Source: Verrucomicrobiia bacterium (GTDB lineage: Bacteria > Verrucomicrobiota > Verrucomicrobiia > Verrucomicrobiales > DEV007). From it: 64,000 nucleotides of DNA. Shown here piece after piece: positions 8,868-17,199 of this stretch. A model generated the notes under the pieces. That model saw nothing but the letters and a program-made list of their open reading frames with translations. It was not told the DNA's origin and did not search any database. Both the position numbers and the translations under genes were made by a program. The stretch is from the NCBI GenBank assembly GCA_030427505.1, contig JAUICH010000003.1:186001-250000 (forward strand), in the 5' to 3' direction. Each line of letters begins with the position of its first letter. The first letter of the stretch is position 1.

Positions 8868-9701
8868 ATGCCTGCCGCCCCCTTTGAAAATCCCGAGCCC
8901 CCGGTGGCCCTGACGATTGCGGGTTCGGATTGTTCGGCGGGCGCGGGTCTCCAGGCCGATTTGAAGACTTTTTCCGCGCACGGGGTGTTCGGTCTGACGG
9001 TGGTCACTTCCGTGGTGGCGGAGATTCCCGGCAAGGTTGTCGCCGTGGAATGCGTCACGCCGGAATTGGTCATCCAGCAGATTGAAGTGCTTGCCAACGC
9101 TTACCCACTGGGCTCGATCAAGACGGGCATGTTGGCGAACCGCGCGATTGTGGAAGCCGTTGCCGATACGCTGCGCCGGTCTGCTTCCAACATTCCGCTG
9201 GTGGTTGACCCGGTGATGATCGCTTCCTCCGGAGACCGCTTGCTGGAAGAGGACGCCATCGTGAGTTACCGCGAGCAGTTGCTTCCCTTGGCTGCCCTCA
9301 TTACGCCGAACCTGAACGAGGCCGTGGAGCTGTTTGGCCAGCCCATTGAGACTGAAGCCGCCATGGCGAAAGCGGCCCAGGTCCTGGCGGAGACCTACCA
9401 AACTTCCGTTCTACTCAAAGGCGGCCACCTGAGTGGCGAAGAGGTGGTGGATCTGCTGTGGGACGGCGCCGAAATGCACCGCTTTGCGGCTCCGCGAGTC
9501 GAGAATGTCGAAACTCACGGCACGGGCTGCACGCTGTCCGCCACCATCGCGGCCGGGCTAGCAAATGGCTTGTCCCTGCCGGAGGCGGTGGGCGGCGCCA
9601 AACGCTACATCACCGCCGCGATCTCCCAGTCGCTCGGCTGGCGGAATCCCGGGCAGGCCGGGATAAACGCGTTGAACCACTTTCCACCGGGGTTAGATTG
9701 A
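8868..9701 (+). CDS. thiD: Hydroxymethylpyrimidine/phosphomethylpyrimidine kinase
   Basis: A 277-residue ribokinase-fold enzyme that phosphorylates HMP and HMP-P in thiamine synthesis. Diagnostic stretches are [19 protein letters not shown] near the N-terminus, [28 protein letters not shown] and the anion-hole motif HGTGCTLS with the catalytic Asp-equivalent region late in the protein. The ATG at 8868 was chosen over one at 8814 because the latter lies inside the MITE and adds no family sequence. The MITE ends 11 bp upstream, so the insertion has replaced whatever lay immediately upstream of the gene. No other thiamine gene is present. Confidence 0.93.
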   Translation: MPAAPFENPEPPVALTIAGSDCSAGAGLQADLKTFSAHGVFGLTVVTSVVAEIPGKVVAVECVTPELVIQQIEVLANAYPLGSIKTGMLANRAIVEAVADTLRRSASNIPLVVDPVMIASSGDRLLEEDAIVSYREQLLPLAALITPNLNEAVELFGQPIETEAAMAKAAQVLAETYQTSVLLKGGHLSGEEVVDLLWDGAEMHRFAAPRVENVETHGTGCTLSATIAAGLANGLSLPEAVGGAKRYITAAISQSLGWRNPGQAGINALNHFPPGLD

Positions 9702-9712
9702 CGGTCAGTTTG

Positions 9713-11014
9713 ATGAACGGCTCGATCTTCTGGCGTATTCTTGTTTTCTGCCTTTCGCTTTTCGCGGGCCTTTCCGTGTCGCTCGTGGCTCAAGAAACCG
9801 AGGAGGACTCCAGCCTCCCCTCCTCCGGGGCGGATCCGAGCACCCGGCAGATCGTCAATCAAATGCCTCAGGCCGCGCTGCAGGAGGCTTTCCGCCTGCT
9901 GCGTTCCGAATACATCCGGCGGGACACCTTTACCTATGAGGAACTGAACCGCGCGGCGCTGGAGGGACTGCTTTCCCGGATGGAGTTTGGCGCCATGCTG
10001 CTGACGGAAGATCAGCGCGCCAGCCAAAATTCCCCCTACCCTTTCTTCGCGCAAAAGATCAACGCGAATATCGGCTACGTGCGTTTTGGCCGATTCGAAG
10101 CCGACGAGGTGGAGAAGTTGGACGCGGCGCTGGAGGAGTTTGAGAAAGCCAAGATCGAGCACCTGATCCTGGATCTGCGCTCGCCCCAGTCCAAATCGGA
10201 CCTGGAAACGGCGGCCCAGCTTTTGGGCCGGTTTTGCGATTCCGGCGAGCTTCTGTTCAAGATTCAGCGCCCCGGTGACGACAGGCCCCGCCTGTTCCTG
10301 GCTGACGATCACGCGAAATGGGATCGGCCGCTCCTGGTCCTGATAGACGCGGAGACTGGGACGGCGGGCGAGACCATGGGCGCGGTGTTGAAGTTGAAGA
10401 CAGACGCGCTTCTCATCGGCCAGCCCACGATGGGCCTGACGGTGGAATACCGCGACGTCCCGCTGGGCGATGGCCGCATCCTCCGCTACGCGGTGGCGGA
10501 GGTGATTTTGCCCGACGAAACCCCTATTTTCGGCCACGGCCTGACGCCCGATCTTCCCGCGCCGACGCCCACCAAGCAGAAACGCCGGATTTTTGCCGCC
10601 ACGAAGACTGAAGACCTGAAAGAATTCTTGTTCGACCACCAGCGTCCCAGGCTGAACGAAGCGGCGCTGGTGGCTGGCATCGACCCGGAACTGGACTTCT
10701 ATCTGGCGGAAAAGACTGGCAAGACCAGCCGGTATGATGATCCGCCGCTACAAGACCGGGCGCTGCAGCAGGCGGTGGATCTGATCGAAACGGCGGAGTT
10801 TTTCTCTTTGGATCATCCCGCCGCGGCAATAGAAGAGCCAGAGCCGCCCAAGAAGCCGAAGGAAGAAGAAGCCGCACCGGCTCCGGGACTGAAGGAACTC
10901 AAGCCAGCTCCGAAAAAGGAAACTCCCGAATCCCCAGAGAAAGAAGAGGCGCCGGACAAAGCGCCTAAAGACGCGGAGAAACCCGGAAGCGAACCTTCAA
11001 GCGAATCGGAGTAG
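9713..11014 (+). CDS. Secreted S41-protease-like protein lacking catalytic Ser/Lys
   Basis: A 433-residue protein with a signal peptide (about residues 1-25). The core (about residues 100-290) has the C-terminal processing protease (S41) fold: IGYVRFGRF, HLILDLRSP, LLVLIDAETGTAGETMGAVLK and LIGQPTMGLTVEY. In active S41 enzymes the third and fourth stretches carry the Ser of a TASASE-type motif and the Lys of a GxxTFGKG-type motif; here the positions read TAGE and TMGL, so both appear to be lost. The PDZ domain also seems absent. The last 75 residues are a Pro/Lys/Glu-rich tail. It is probably a binding or regulatory pseudoprotease. It starts 11 bp after thiD and may be co-transcribed. Confidence 0.75.
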   Translation: MNGSIFWRILVFCLSLFAGLSVSLVAQETEEDSSLPSSGADPSTRQIVNQMPQAALQEAFRLLRSEYIRRDTFTYEELNRAALEGLLSRMEFGAMLLTEDQRASQNSPYPFFAQKINANIGYVRFGRFEADEVEKLDAALEEFEKAKIEHLILDLRSPQSKSDLETAAQLLGRFCDSGELLFKIQRPGDDRPRLFLADDHAKWDRPLLVLIDAETGTAGETMGAVLKLKTDALLIGQPTMGLTVEYRDVPLGDGRILRYAVAEVILPDETPIFGHGLTPDLPAPTPTKQKRRIFAATKTEDLKEFLFDHQRPRLNEAALVAGIDPELDFYLAEKTGKTSRYDDPPLQDRALQQAVDLIETAEFFSLDHPAAAIEEPEPPKKPKEEEAAPAPGLKELKPAPKKETPESPEKEEAPDKAPKDAEKPGSEPSSESE

Positions 11015-11041
11015 GTTGGTTCGGCCAGTCCGCTGGGGCCG

Positions 11042-11503
11042 TTAGCCGTTCTTTCTCCGGCGTTTATCAATCTCCCGCCGCATCTGCCCCAGGGCCAGTT
11101 CTACCTGACGGCGCAGGGACTGGGCGGACATCACCTCCGCCCCGAGCGAGACCACGGTATCCTGCTCGGCCAGGTCGTCCGTGGCCACGACGAGGCGAAA
11201 TTTCTTGGCGTACTTGGCCGCCAACCGCTCGATGACGTCGTCCGCGGTGTGGGAAGAATCCGTGCGAATGACCTGGATTCCCTCCGGTTCCTGGCGGTTT
11301 TCGGGTTGTTTACCCCGTCCGTCGAACACCACCACCACCCGTTCGCCCGTCCAGTCCTGGTAGGCGTGGAGGAGACGCTCCAGCTCCGTATGGGCAAGCC
11401 CTTTTCGCTGGCGGTGCAGTTCCAGCAAGTCCGGCCAAGCGTGGATGATGTTATTGCCATCCACCAGCAGGACCGTGGTGGCGGACGATGCCGAGGCGCC
11501 CAT
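11042..11503 (-). CDS. NYN-domain ribonuclease, YacP/Rae1-like
   Basis: A 153-residue single-domain protein of the NYN_YacP family (PIN-like fold). The nuclease Asp cluster is visible as LLVDGNNIIHAWP (residues 13-25), VVVVFDGRG and the late VVATDDLAEQD; THSADDVIERL-like sequence follows the family. Bacillus subtilis Rae1 (YacP) cuts mRNA in the ribosomal A site. Length fits. It is convergent with the S41-like gene, 28 bp away. The family call is firm; the ribosome-linked role is carried over from Bacillus. Confidence 0.85.
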   Translation of the reverse strand: MGASASSATTVLLVDGNNIIHAWPDLLELHRQRKGLAHTELERLLHAYQDWTGERVVVVFDGRGKQPENRQEPEGIQVIRTDSSHTADDVIERLAAKYAKKFRLVVATDDLAEQDTVVSLGAEVMSAQSLRRQVELALGQMRREIDKRRRKNG

Positions 11504-11534
11504 GTCCTTCCCTGTCTCTTATCCGGGAAGCGAA

Positions 11535-11570
11535 GTCAAAAAAAGAAACGGGCGCTTCATGGAAGCGCCC
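11535..11570 (-). terminator. Rho-independent terminator of the histone-like gene
   Basis: A 9-bp perfect stem (GGGCGCTTC at 11550-11558 with GAAGCGCCC at 11562-11570) has a 3-nt loop. On the minus strand it is followed by a T-rich run opposite the A-rich 11538-11549. It sits 30 bp past the stop codon of the gene at 11600-11923. Confidence 0.8.
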
Positions 11571-11599
11571 GGCGGAAAACTAGACTTTGAACCCGTTGA

Positions 11600-11923
11600 C
11601 TACTCCTCGGAATCGTCCGTGGAGTCAGCCGCGGCTTTCTTGGCGGCCTTTTTCTTGGCAGTCGCCTTCTTCTTAGCGGTCTTCTTTTTGGCCACCTTCT
11701 TAGTCGCGGACGCCGAACTCTCTTCGGGAGTAGCGGCAGCGGCGGTTTCTTCCACCTCTGGCTTTTCCTCAGCCGGAGCAGCGGCCTTGGCCGGCTTGGA
11801 GCTCTTGGAATCTTTGGTCTTGGCCTTTGCCAGGCTGATCTTGGCCTTGGCCTGCTCCTTCTTCCGCTTCAGGTAGTCCTTCCGGCGCCGCTTTTTGATT
11901 TCTTTGTTGTACTGCTTACCCAT
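11600..11923 (-). CDS. Small Lys/Ala-rich histone H1-like basic protein
   Basis: A 107-residue protein in three parts: a very basic N-terminus (MGKQYNKEIKKRRRKDYLKRKK), a central Ala/Glu/Pro/Ser linker (about residues 40-72), and a C-terminal run of KKA/KKTAKK repeats (about 73-97) ending in an acidic tail. The repeats resemble histone H1 and the bacterial Hc1/AlgP-type proteins, which bind DNA without sequence specificity. Such proteins with a conserved GKQYNKEIKRRRR-like head are, from memory, common in Verrucomicrobiota. A clear terminator follows. Function as a nucleoid or RNA-binding protein is an inference. Confidence 0.75.
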   Translation of the reverse strand: MGKQYNKEIKKRRRKDYLKRKKEQAKAKISLAKAKTKDSKSSKPAKAAAPAEEKPEVEETAAAATPEESSASATKKVAKKKTAKKKATAKKKAAKKAAADSTDDSEE

Positions 11924-12422
11924 AACCGCTGTAAGATGTCCGCCCTCGGGGTGGCGGGAACGGTTAGATACGTGGCAAATGATTTACTTGCAAGAGGAAA
12001 TCAGACTGCCGCGGAGCGGGTTTTTCATAGAATCTTGACCTTTCAAAAAACCTAGAAAAAGCTTGCACTGCTTCTATTCCAACCTCATTAGTATCGAAGA
12101 ACTCTGAGACAGTTCGCCTCTCGGAAGTCCCACTACACTTCGTCCACGTTGTGGGAGCTTTTCAGCAAGCCAGTACGGCCCAGCCGTTTGTTTCCAGAAG
12201 CAACCGTTCAGTGGCACCCCTCGGTTTTCGCCGCCTCATTTTTGACTTTGGCCCGAAAAGAGGATCGCCGCACGACAAACAGGAAATCGCTCCTGGCGGG
12301 GTTTCTCCATCCATTCCATTTACAGAATCCACTTTTTACTCAATCCCCACGAGTACCGGTGACTTTCCAACGGCACCTGAGCGTGCCGCTTCCTAATTTC
12401 CGTTCCACACTTCCTCGATTGC
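11924..12422. other. Gene-poor 499-bp interval between histone-like gene and yebC
   Basis: No convincing reading frame is present; two short frames at about 12150 have random composition. The stretch near 12000-12110 is comparatively AT-rich and probably holds the promoters for the two divergent genes. A weak inverted repeat (CCCAC...GTGGG near 12130-12155) is the only structure noticed. No tRNA or known small RNA was recognised. Confidence 0.5.
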
Positions 12423-13184
12423 ATGGCTGGACACAATAAGTGGTCGAAGGTAAAGCATATCAAAGCCCGGGTAGACGCCAAGAAGGGCAAGATTTTCAGT
12501 AAGCTGGCCCACGAGATTACCGTGGCGGCCAGGGAAGGCGGTGGCGGCGACGTTGCTCTGAATGCTCGCCTCAGGCAAGCCATCGACGCGGCAAAAGCCC
12601 AGAGCATGCCCAAAGACAACATCGAGCGCGCCGTGAAGCGCGGCACGGGTGAGCTGGGCGGCAACGACATCGAAGAAGTATATTACGAAGGGTATGCGCC
12701 CGGTGGCGTGGCCATGCTGGTCCATGTGGCCACGGACAACCGGAACCGTTCCGCGGCGGACGTGAGAAACCTTTTCAACAAGAACAACGGAAGCATGGGA
12801 ACCTCCGGAAGCGTGACTTATCTCTTCGATCTATGTGGAGAGATCCGGCTTTCCGCCGAAGACCTGGACGCGGACGGCGCGGTCATGGCCGCGCTGGAAG
12901 CCGGGGCGGAAGACGTTATCCACGAAGAGGAAGAACACCTCATCCGGACTCCGGCGGACCAACTGAACATCACCGCCAATAGCTTGCGGGACCGGGACCT
13001 CCGCATTCTTTCTCAGTCTCTGGTTTATGTGCCGCAGACGGAAATCGAAGTAGCGGAACCGTCGATTGCGTCCCAAGTCCTGAGACTTTACGAAGCTCTG
13101 GACGACTACCAGGACACCCTGAGCGTTTTTTCCAATTTCGACATTCCCGACGCGGTCATGGAGACCGTGATGCAGCCTAACTGA
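12423..13184 (+). CDS. yebC: YebC/PmpR family protein
   Basis: A 253-residue protein with the invariant N-terminus AGHNKWSKVKHIKARVDAKK and the NPRLR-like ALNARLRQAIDAAKAQSMPK helix of the YebC family. Family members were long called transcription regulators; recent work shows that YebC proteins help ribosomes through proline-rich stretches. The second half (residues 85-250) keeps the usual three-domain layout. The start is unambiguous because the conserved head begins at the ATG. rho follows after 109 bp. Confidence 0.95.
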   Translation: MAGHNKWSKVKHIKARVDAKKGKIFSKLAHEITVAAREGGGGDVALNARLRQAIDAAKAQSMPKDNIERAVKRGTGELGGNDIEEVYYEGYAPGGVAMLVHVATDNRNRSAADVRNLFNKNNGSMGTSGSVTYLFDLCGEIRLSAEDLDADGAVMAALEAGAEDVIHEEEEHLIRTPADQLNITANSLRDRDLRILSQSLVYVPQTEIEVAEPSIASQVLRLYEALDDYQDTLSVFSNFDIPDAVMETVMQPN

Positions 13185-13293
13185 TCTGCCTTCCCCCCTC
13201 TCTCTCCTATCGCACATCTACTCATTTCTGAATTAGCCGCCGGATAGCCCAAATTCAACCGGCGCCAGGAGAACTTCCCAGAGAATCCATTTC

Positions 13294-15075
13294 ATGAACG
13301 ACCGACACGACGATCTCCCGGTGTCAGCCGACAGCGAACCTAACAGGGCCGCCAAAGAGCGCCAGCCTGTCAGCCCGGCCGATCCTCAACCCAGCCAGGA
13401 GCCAGCGTCCCCCTCTTCCTCTTCTTCCATGACAGAAAATTCTTCCGCCAAGATGGAGTCCGATTCTTCGGCTCAGGCCGCCGATCCCGCCGCGGACTCC
13501 TCTTCCGCCACCAAGATGGCTCCCTCCGGCGAATCCTCTCGCGGCCGGACTCCGAAAACTCGCCGGGCGCCTCGTCAGCCCGCCGGCACCAGCGGCAGGA
13601 GAGGGAAAGCCAAAGAGGCCGGTTCTCCTTCAGAGGAGGCTCCCCAGACAGAGAAATCGAATGGCGTCGCGGAATCGGTCGACTCAAGCCAATCGCCAGC
13701 CCCCCAAGCGGAAGCTGGCGATCATGGTTCTTCCCGGTCTTCAAAGGAGAACTCGCGGGAAGGAAAAAGGAGTGCTGACGGTCAATCTTCCACCCGGGAC
13801 GACCGGGACGAATCCAGGGATTCCGGCGCCCCTTCCGACAGAGGAGGCCCGGACCGGGGAGACCAGCACCAGGATCATGGCGGTGGAGGCAAGAAAGGCC
13901 GCCGCAACCGCCAGCGCAACCGCCAGCGCCGCAAAGAAAAGGAAGTGCCCGCCGGCCCCCCCGTGGAGACGGAAGGGCTCCTCGAAATTTCCGGAAAAGG
14001 ATTCGCGTTTCTCCGGCAGCGAGAACGGAATTTCCAACAGTCCCCCAGCGACGTGTTCGTAACGCCAGAGATCGTGCGAAACTTCGGTCTCCGCGACGGT
14101 GTCTGGGTTCGCTGCCTGGCGCGGGAAGGAAACCGCGGGCCGCAGTTGACGGAGATTCTGGACATCAACGGCCGCGAGCCGGACGCCTACAGGACCTTGC
14201 CCTACTTCGAGGAACTGACCGCGATCAACCCTAACAAGCGCATCAAACTCGAAACGATTCCCGAGCGCTACACCACCCGCGTCATCGACCTGATGACGCC
14301 CGTGGGCCGGGGCCAGCGCGGCCTGATCGTGGCCCCGCCACGCACCGGCAAGACCACGCTGCTCCAACACATGGCCCAGGCCATCCTGGAGAACTATGAC
14401 GACACCATGAAGCTCATGATCGTCCTGGTCGACGAACGGCCCGAGGAGGTCACCGATTTCCAGCGGGAGATCCCGGAAGCGGAGATCATGGCCAGCTCCA
14501 ACGACAGCGACGTGCGCAACCACATCCGCATCGCGGAATTGGCCATCGAACGCGCCAAGCGCCTCGTCGAAGCCGGCGAACACGTCTTTCTGCTCCTGGA
14601 CTCCATTACCCGGCTGGCCCGGGCGTATAACAATGCCACCAAGGGCAAAGGCCGCACCATGAGTGGCGGTATTGACGTCAAAGCCCTGGAGATGCCGCGC
14701 AAGCTGTTTGCCGCCGCCCGGAACACACGGGAGGCCGGTTCGCTGACCATCCTGGCCACGGCCCTGATCCAGACCAACAGCAAAGCGGACGAACTGATCT
14801 TCCAAGAATTCAAAGGCACCGGCAATATGGAACTGGTCCTCGACCGGGCCATCAGCCAGCAATACATCTACCCCGCGGTCGATATCCACAAGTCCGGCAC
14901 GCGGCGGGAGGAATTGCTCATTCCCGGACACCAGTTGGAAAAGGTTTACATCATCCGGCGCGGTCTGGCGGGACACAAACCCATCGAAGCCATGGAACGT
15001 CTGCTGACTTTCCTGGAACGGTTTTCCACCAATGCCCAGCTCCTGATGGAGATCAAGGCCACGGCTGCCGCCTGA
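13294..15075 (+). CDS. rho: Transcription termination factor Rho with long N-terminal extension
   Basis: A 593-residue hexameric RNA helicase that ends transcription. Residues 1 to about 225 are a low-complexity Ser/Pro/Glu/Arg extension ending in an Arg-rich patch (GRRNRQRNRQRRKEK), typical of high-GC and Verrucomicrobiota Rho proteins and likely to add RNA binding. The RNA-binding cold-shock-like domain follows (EGLLEISGKGFAFLRQ). Then come Walker A APPRTGKTT (about residues 347-355), Walker B HVFLLLDSITRLAR (about 430-443) and the R-loop KGRTMSGGIDVKAL. The stretch after Walker A that reads STFDEP in E. coli reads SSNDSD (about 401-406), placing Ser where the catalytic Glu211 stands. Confidence 0.96.
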   Translation: MNDRHDDLPVSADSEPNRAAKERQPVSPADPQPSQEPASPSSSSSMTENSSAKMESDSSAQAADPAADSSSATKMAPSGESSRGRTPKTRRAPRQPAGTSGRRGKAKEAGSPSEEAPQTEKSNGVAESVDSSQSPAPQAEAGDHGSSRSSKENSREGKRSADGQSSTRDDRDESRDSGAPSDRGGPDRGDQHQDHGGGGKKGRRNRQRNRQRRKEKEVPAGPPVETEGLLEISGKGFAFLRQRERNFQQSPSDVFVTPEIVRNFGLRDGVWVRCLAREGNRGPQLTEILDINGREPDAYRTLPYFEELTAINPNKRIKLETIPERYTTRVIDLMTPVGRGQRGLIVAPPRTGKTTLLQHMAQAILENYDDTMKLMIVLVDERPEEVTDFQREIPEAEIMASSNDSDVRNHIRIAELAIERAKRLVEAGEHVFLLLDSITRLARAYNNATKGKGRTMSGGIDVKALEMPRKLFAAARNTREAGSLTILATALIQTNSKADELIFQEFKGTGNMELVLDRAISQQYIYPAVDIHKSGTRREELLIPGHQLEKVYIIRRGLAGHKPIEAMERLLTFLERFSTNAQLLMEIKATAAA

Positions 15076-15120
15076 TCTCCCCCCGGCTGGACCGTTTCCT
15101 GCGATCCTATTGACGCTCGT

Positions 15121-15660
15121 ATGGCAACGACTCCTTCCGGCGGTAAATCCAAGCGTGTTCAGGTAGACGAAGTCCTGCCCCCCCTCTCCGGACCGGGTGC
15201 CAGCAAGGCATCCCGCGTGGCCGCGAAGGTTCTGGACGACCTGATCCGCATTCCGGGCACCAACTTTCGAATCGGGCTGGATCCCATCATCGGTCTTCTG
15301 CCCGGTGGCGGAGACATCATGACAGCCATCGGCGCCTGCATCCTCGTCGGCGAAGCGGGAAAGAAGGGGCTCCCCTTCCGGCTCATCTGGAAAATGGCGG
15401 GAAACATTGCCCTGAACGCCGCCGCCGGCGCGATACCCGTGGCGGGAGATGCGTTTTCCGTCTGGTTCAAATCCAACTCGCGGAACTACCTCATGCTCCG
15501 GCGTTACCTCGATACGCACGGCTCCGATGAATCAAAAGGCTCCTGGTGGCCGCTCATTCTCATATTAACCGTTCTGCTGGGCCTGATGGCGCTCAGCTTC
15601 ACGGTCTGGATTACCATCTGGGGAACAGTCTTCATGTTCCTGTTTGGCGGCGGCAAGTAG
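15121..15660 (+). CDS. DUF4112 membrane protein
   Basis: A 179-residue protein of unknown function. The DUF4112 core (about residues 25-140) shows DDLIRIPGTNFRIGLDPIIG, LLPGGGDIM, and AGAIPVAGDAFSVWFKSN, and the C-terminus is one hydrophobic helix (about 145-175). It starts 45 bp after rho on the same strand and may be read through from it. DUF4112 proteins occur in many bacteria without a defined role. Confidence 0.85.
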   Translation: MATTPSGGKSKRVQVDEVLPPLSGPGASKASRVAAKVLDDLIRIPGTNFRIGLDPIIGLLPGGGDIMTAIGACILVGEAGKKGLPFRLIWKMAGNIALNAAAGAIPVAGDAFSVWFKSNSRNYLMLRRYLDTHGSDESKGSWWPLILILTVLLGLMALSFTVWITIWGTVFMFLFGGGK

Positions 15661-15703
15661 TGGCCGCGCCGAACGCTGCCGCCTCGTTCGTTCCATGTCA
15701 GAT

Positions 15704-16591
15704 CTAACCTAACCAATCCACCAAATTTGCCGTCATGCTCTTGGCCTGCTCGCCGTAGCCGCCGCCGAAGATGTGGAAGTGGTTCAGGACGTGGTAGAGG
15801 TTGTAAAGTGTCTTACGCTGCTTGTAACCGGCGTCCAGCGGCCAGGTTTCCTGGTAGCCTTCATAGAAGGCGGGCCCAAAGCCGCCGAAGAGTTCGGTGA
15901 ACGCCAGATCCGCCTCCCGGTCTCCGTAGTAGACGGCGGGGTCGAAGAGAACGGGATTTCCCTTTTCGTCAAAGGCCGCGTTGCCGCCCCAGAGATCGCC
16001 GTGCAGGAGAGAGGGTTCGGGATCATAACTCGCAAAGAAGGCATCCAAATTTTCGAGCAGTGTTTCGCTGCCACGAATACTCAGCCCTTTTCGCTCAGCC
16101 AGTTTCAATTGATACTCCAGCCGGCGGTTGCCATAGAAGGCGATCCAACTGCTCTCCCAGGTATTGATCTGAGGGGTCTCGCCAATGGTGTTGTCGCGGT
16201 GCCAGCCGAAACGCCGATCCTCAGACAAGTAGCGATGCAGTCTTGCCAACTCCGCCCCCATCCGCCGCTGGGAGGCCGCATCCCGGCGAGAACTCAGTTT
16301 CAGGGCTTCCAGGCACAGAAAGGAAACCCCAGCCACCGCGCCATGGCAGATCACGCCGGGAACGCGAATTGCCTCGGCCTTGGCCAATTCCTCCAGCCCC
16401 TCCGCTTCCGCGGCAAACATATCCGCCCGGTCTCCGCGGTTTACTTTAACGAAGAACCTGATACCCCCGGACGCTTCCAGCAGGTAGGCCGCGTTGATGC
16501 ATCCGCCCCCGATGGAGCGCGGCGCAGCCCGTCTGACGGCATCCAGACCGGTGGCCTCGGCAATGACTTCGAGAATTCGCGTCCACTCCAT
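15704..16591 (-). CDS. Fructosamine kinase family protein
   Basis: A 295-residue kinase of the fructosamine-3-kinase family, which phosphorylates sugars attached to amines and so helps remove glycation damage. The phosphotransferase motifs are SLLHGDLWGGNAAF (catalytic HGD, about residues 195-208) and VLFDPAVYYGDREADLAF (metal-binding Asp of the DFG-equivalent, about 215-232). The N-terminus SIGGGCINAAYLLE is the glycine loop. It is 41 bp upstream, on the same strand, of nothing obvious; the phosphatase gene at 16632-17117 precedes it by 40 bp, so the two may form an operon. Confidence 0.88.
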   Translation of the reverse strand: MEWTRILEVIAEATGLDAVRRAAPRSIGGGCINAAYLLEASGGIRFFVKVNRGDRADMFAAEAEGLEELAKAEAIRVPGVICHGAVAGVSFLCLEALKLSSRRDAASQRRMGAELARLHRYLSEDRRFGWHRDNTIGETPQINTWESSWIAFYGNRRLEYQLKLAERKGLSIRGSETLLENLDAFFASYDPEPSLLHGDLWGGNAAFDEKGNPVLFDPAVYYGDREADLAFTELFGGFGPAFYEGYQETWPLDAGYKQRKTLYNLYHVLNHFHIFGGGYGEQAKSMTANLVDWLG

Positions 16592-16631
16592 GGCGGCACC
16601 AACTTCGGACGCCGGACCTGACGATGCCAGT

Positions 16632-17117
16632 TTAAATGAAGCCGTGCTTTCTTAAGAAACCCTGGCACGCATCCTCCAGGAGATCCATGACCTTTTCAAA
16701 ACCCTCTTCCCCTCCGTAGTAGGGGTCGGGAACGACTTGGGCATTCTCATGAGCTTCGCAAAATTCGCAGATCCGGTGAATGCTGGCCGTGACTTTATGC
16801 TGAGCCGCCAGCCGATTGACGTCTTCCAGGTTTTCGAAGTCCGCCACCAGGATGTAGTCAAAGGCGGTCAGGTCGGATGGTTGGATCTGGCGGGCCCGCC
16901 CTGACAAGCGGATGCCCCGTTTCGCGGCGGCCCGGGTCATTCGGCTATCGGGAGAGTTGCCGGTATGAAAACCGGTCGTCCCGGCGGAGTCGCATTCCAG
17001 GGAATGGCCCAGTCCATGCTGCCCGATAAGATGGGCCATGGTCCCTTCCGCCGCGGGCGACCGGCAAATGTTTCCCATACAGACAAATAAGATTTTCTGA
17101 TTGCTCCTCTGGCTCAT
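16632..17117 (-). CDS. Low-molecular-weight protein tyrosine phosphatase
   Basis: A 161-residue phosphatase. The P-loop CMGNICRS (CX5R, about residues 13-20) gives the nucleophilic Cys and the Arg, and the general acid Asp lies in VPDPYYGGEEGF near the C-terminus. DSAGTTGFHTG is the usual second conserved stretch. Length is normal. It precedes the fructosamine kinase gene by 40 bp; a pairing of LMW phosphatase with fructosamine kinase genes is known in bacteria and may reflect linked removal of sugar-phosphate adducts. Its start is divergent from the phosphodiesterase gene. Confidence 0.92.
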   Translation of the reverse strand: MSQRSNQKILFVCMGNICRSPAAEGTMAHLIGQHGLGHSLECDSAGTTGFHTGNSPDSRMTRAAAKRGIRLSGRARQIQPSDLTAFDYILVADFENLEDVNRLAAQHKVTASIHRICEFCEAHENAQVVPDPYYGGEEGFEKVMDLLEDACQGFLRKHGFI

Positions 17118-17199
17118 CGGTGGTTACAAGAAAGCGCAGCTAAGCGCTCCCAGGGCGCCAAGACAAGTTCGAAGCGAAACCAAAAATCCGGCAGCCGCC

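Noticed and set aside
12149-12439. 96-codon frame in the gap before yebC
   Set aside because: Composition is random and it overlaps the yebC start.
13741-15519. 592-codon minus-strand open frame across rho
   Set aside because: It is antisense to the certain rho gene and shows no domain.
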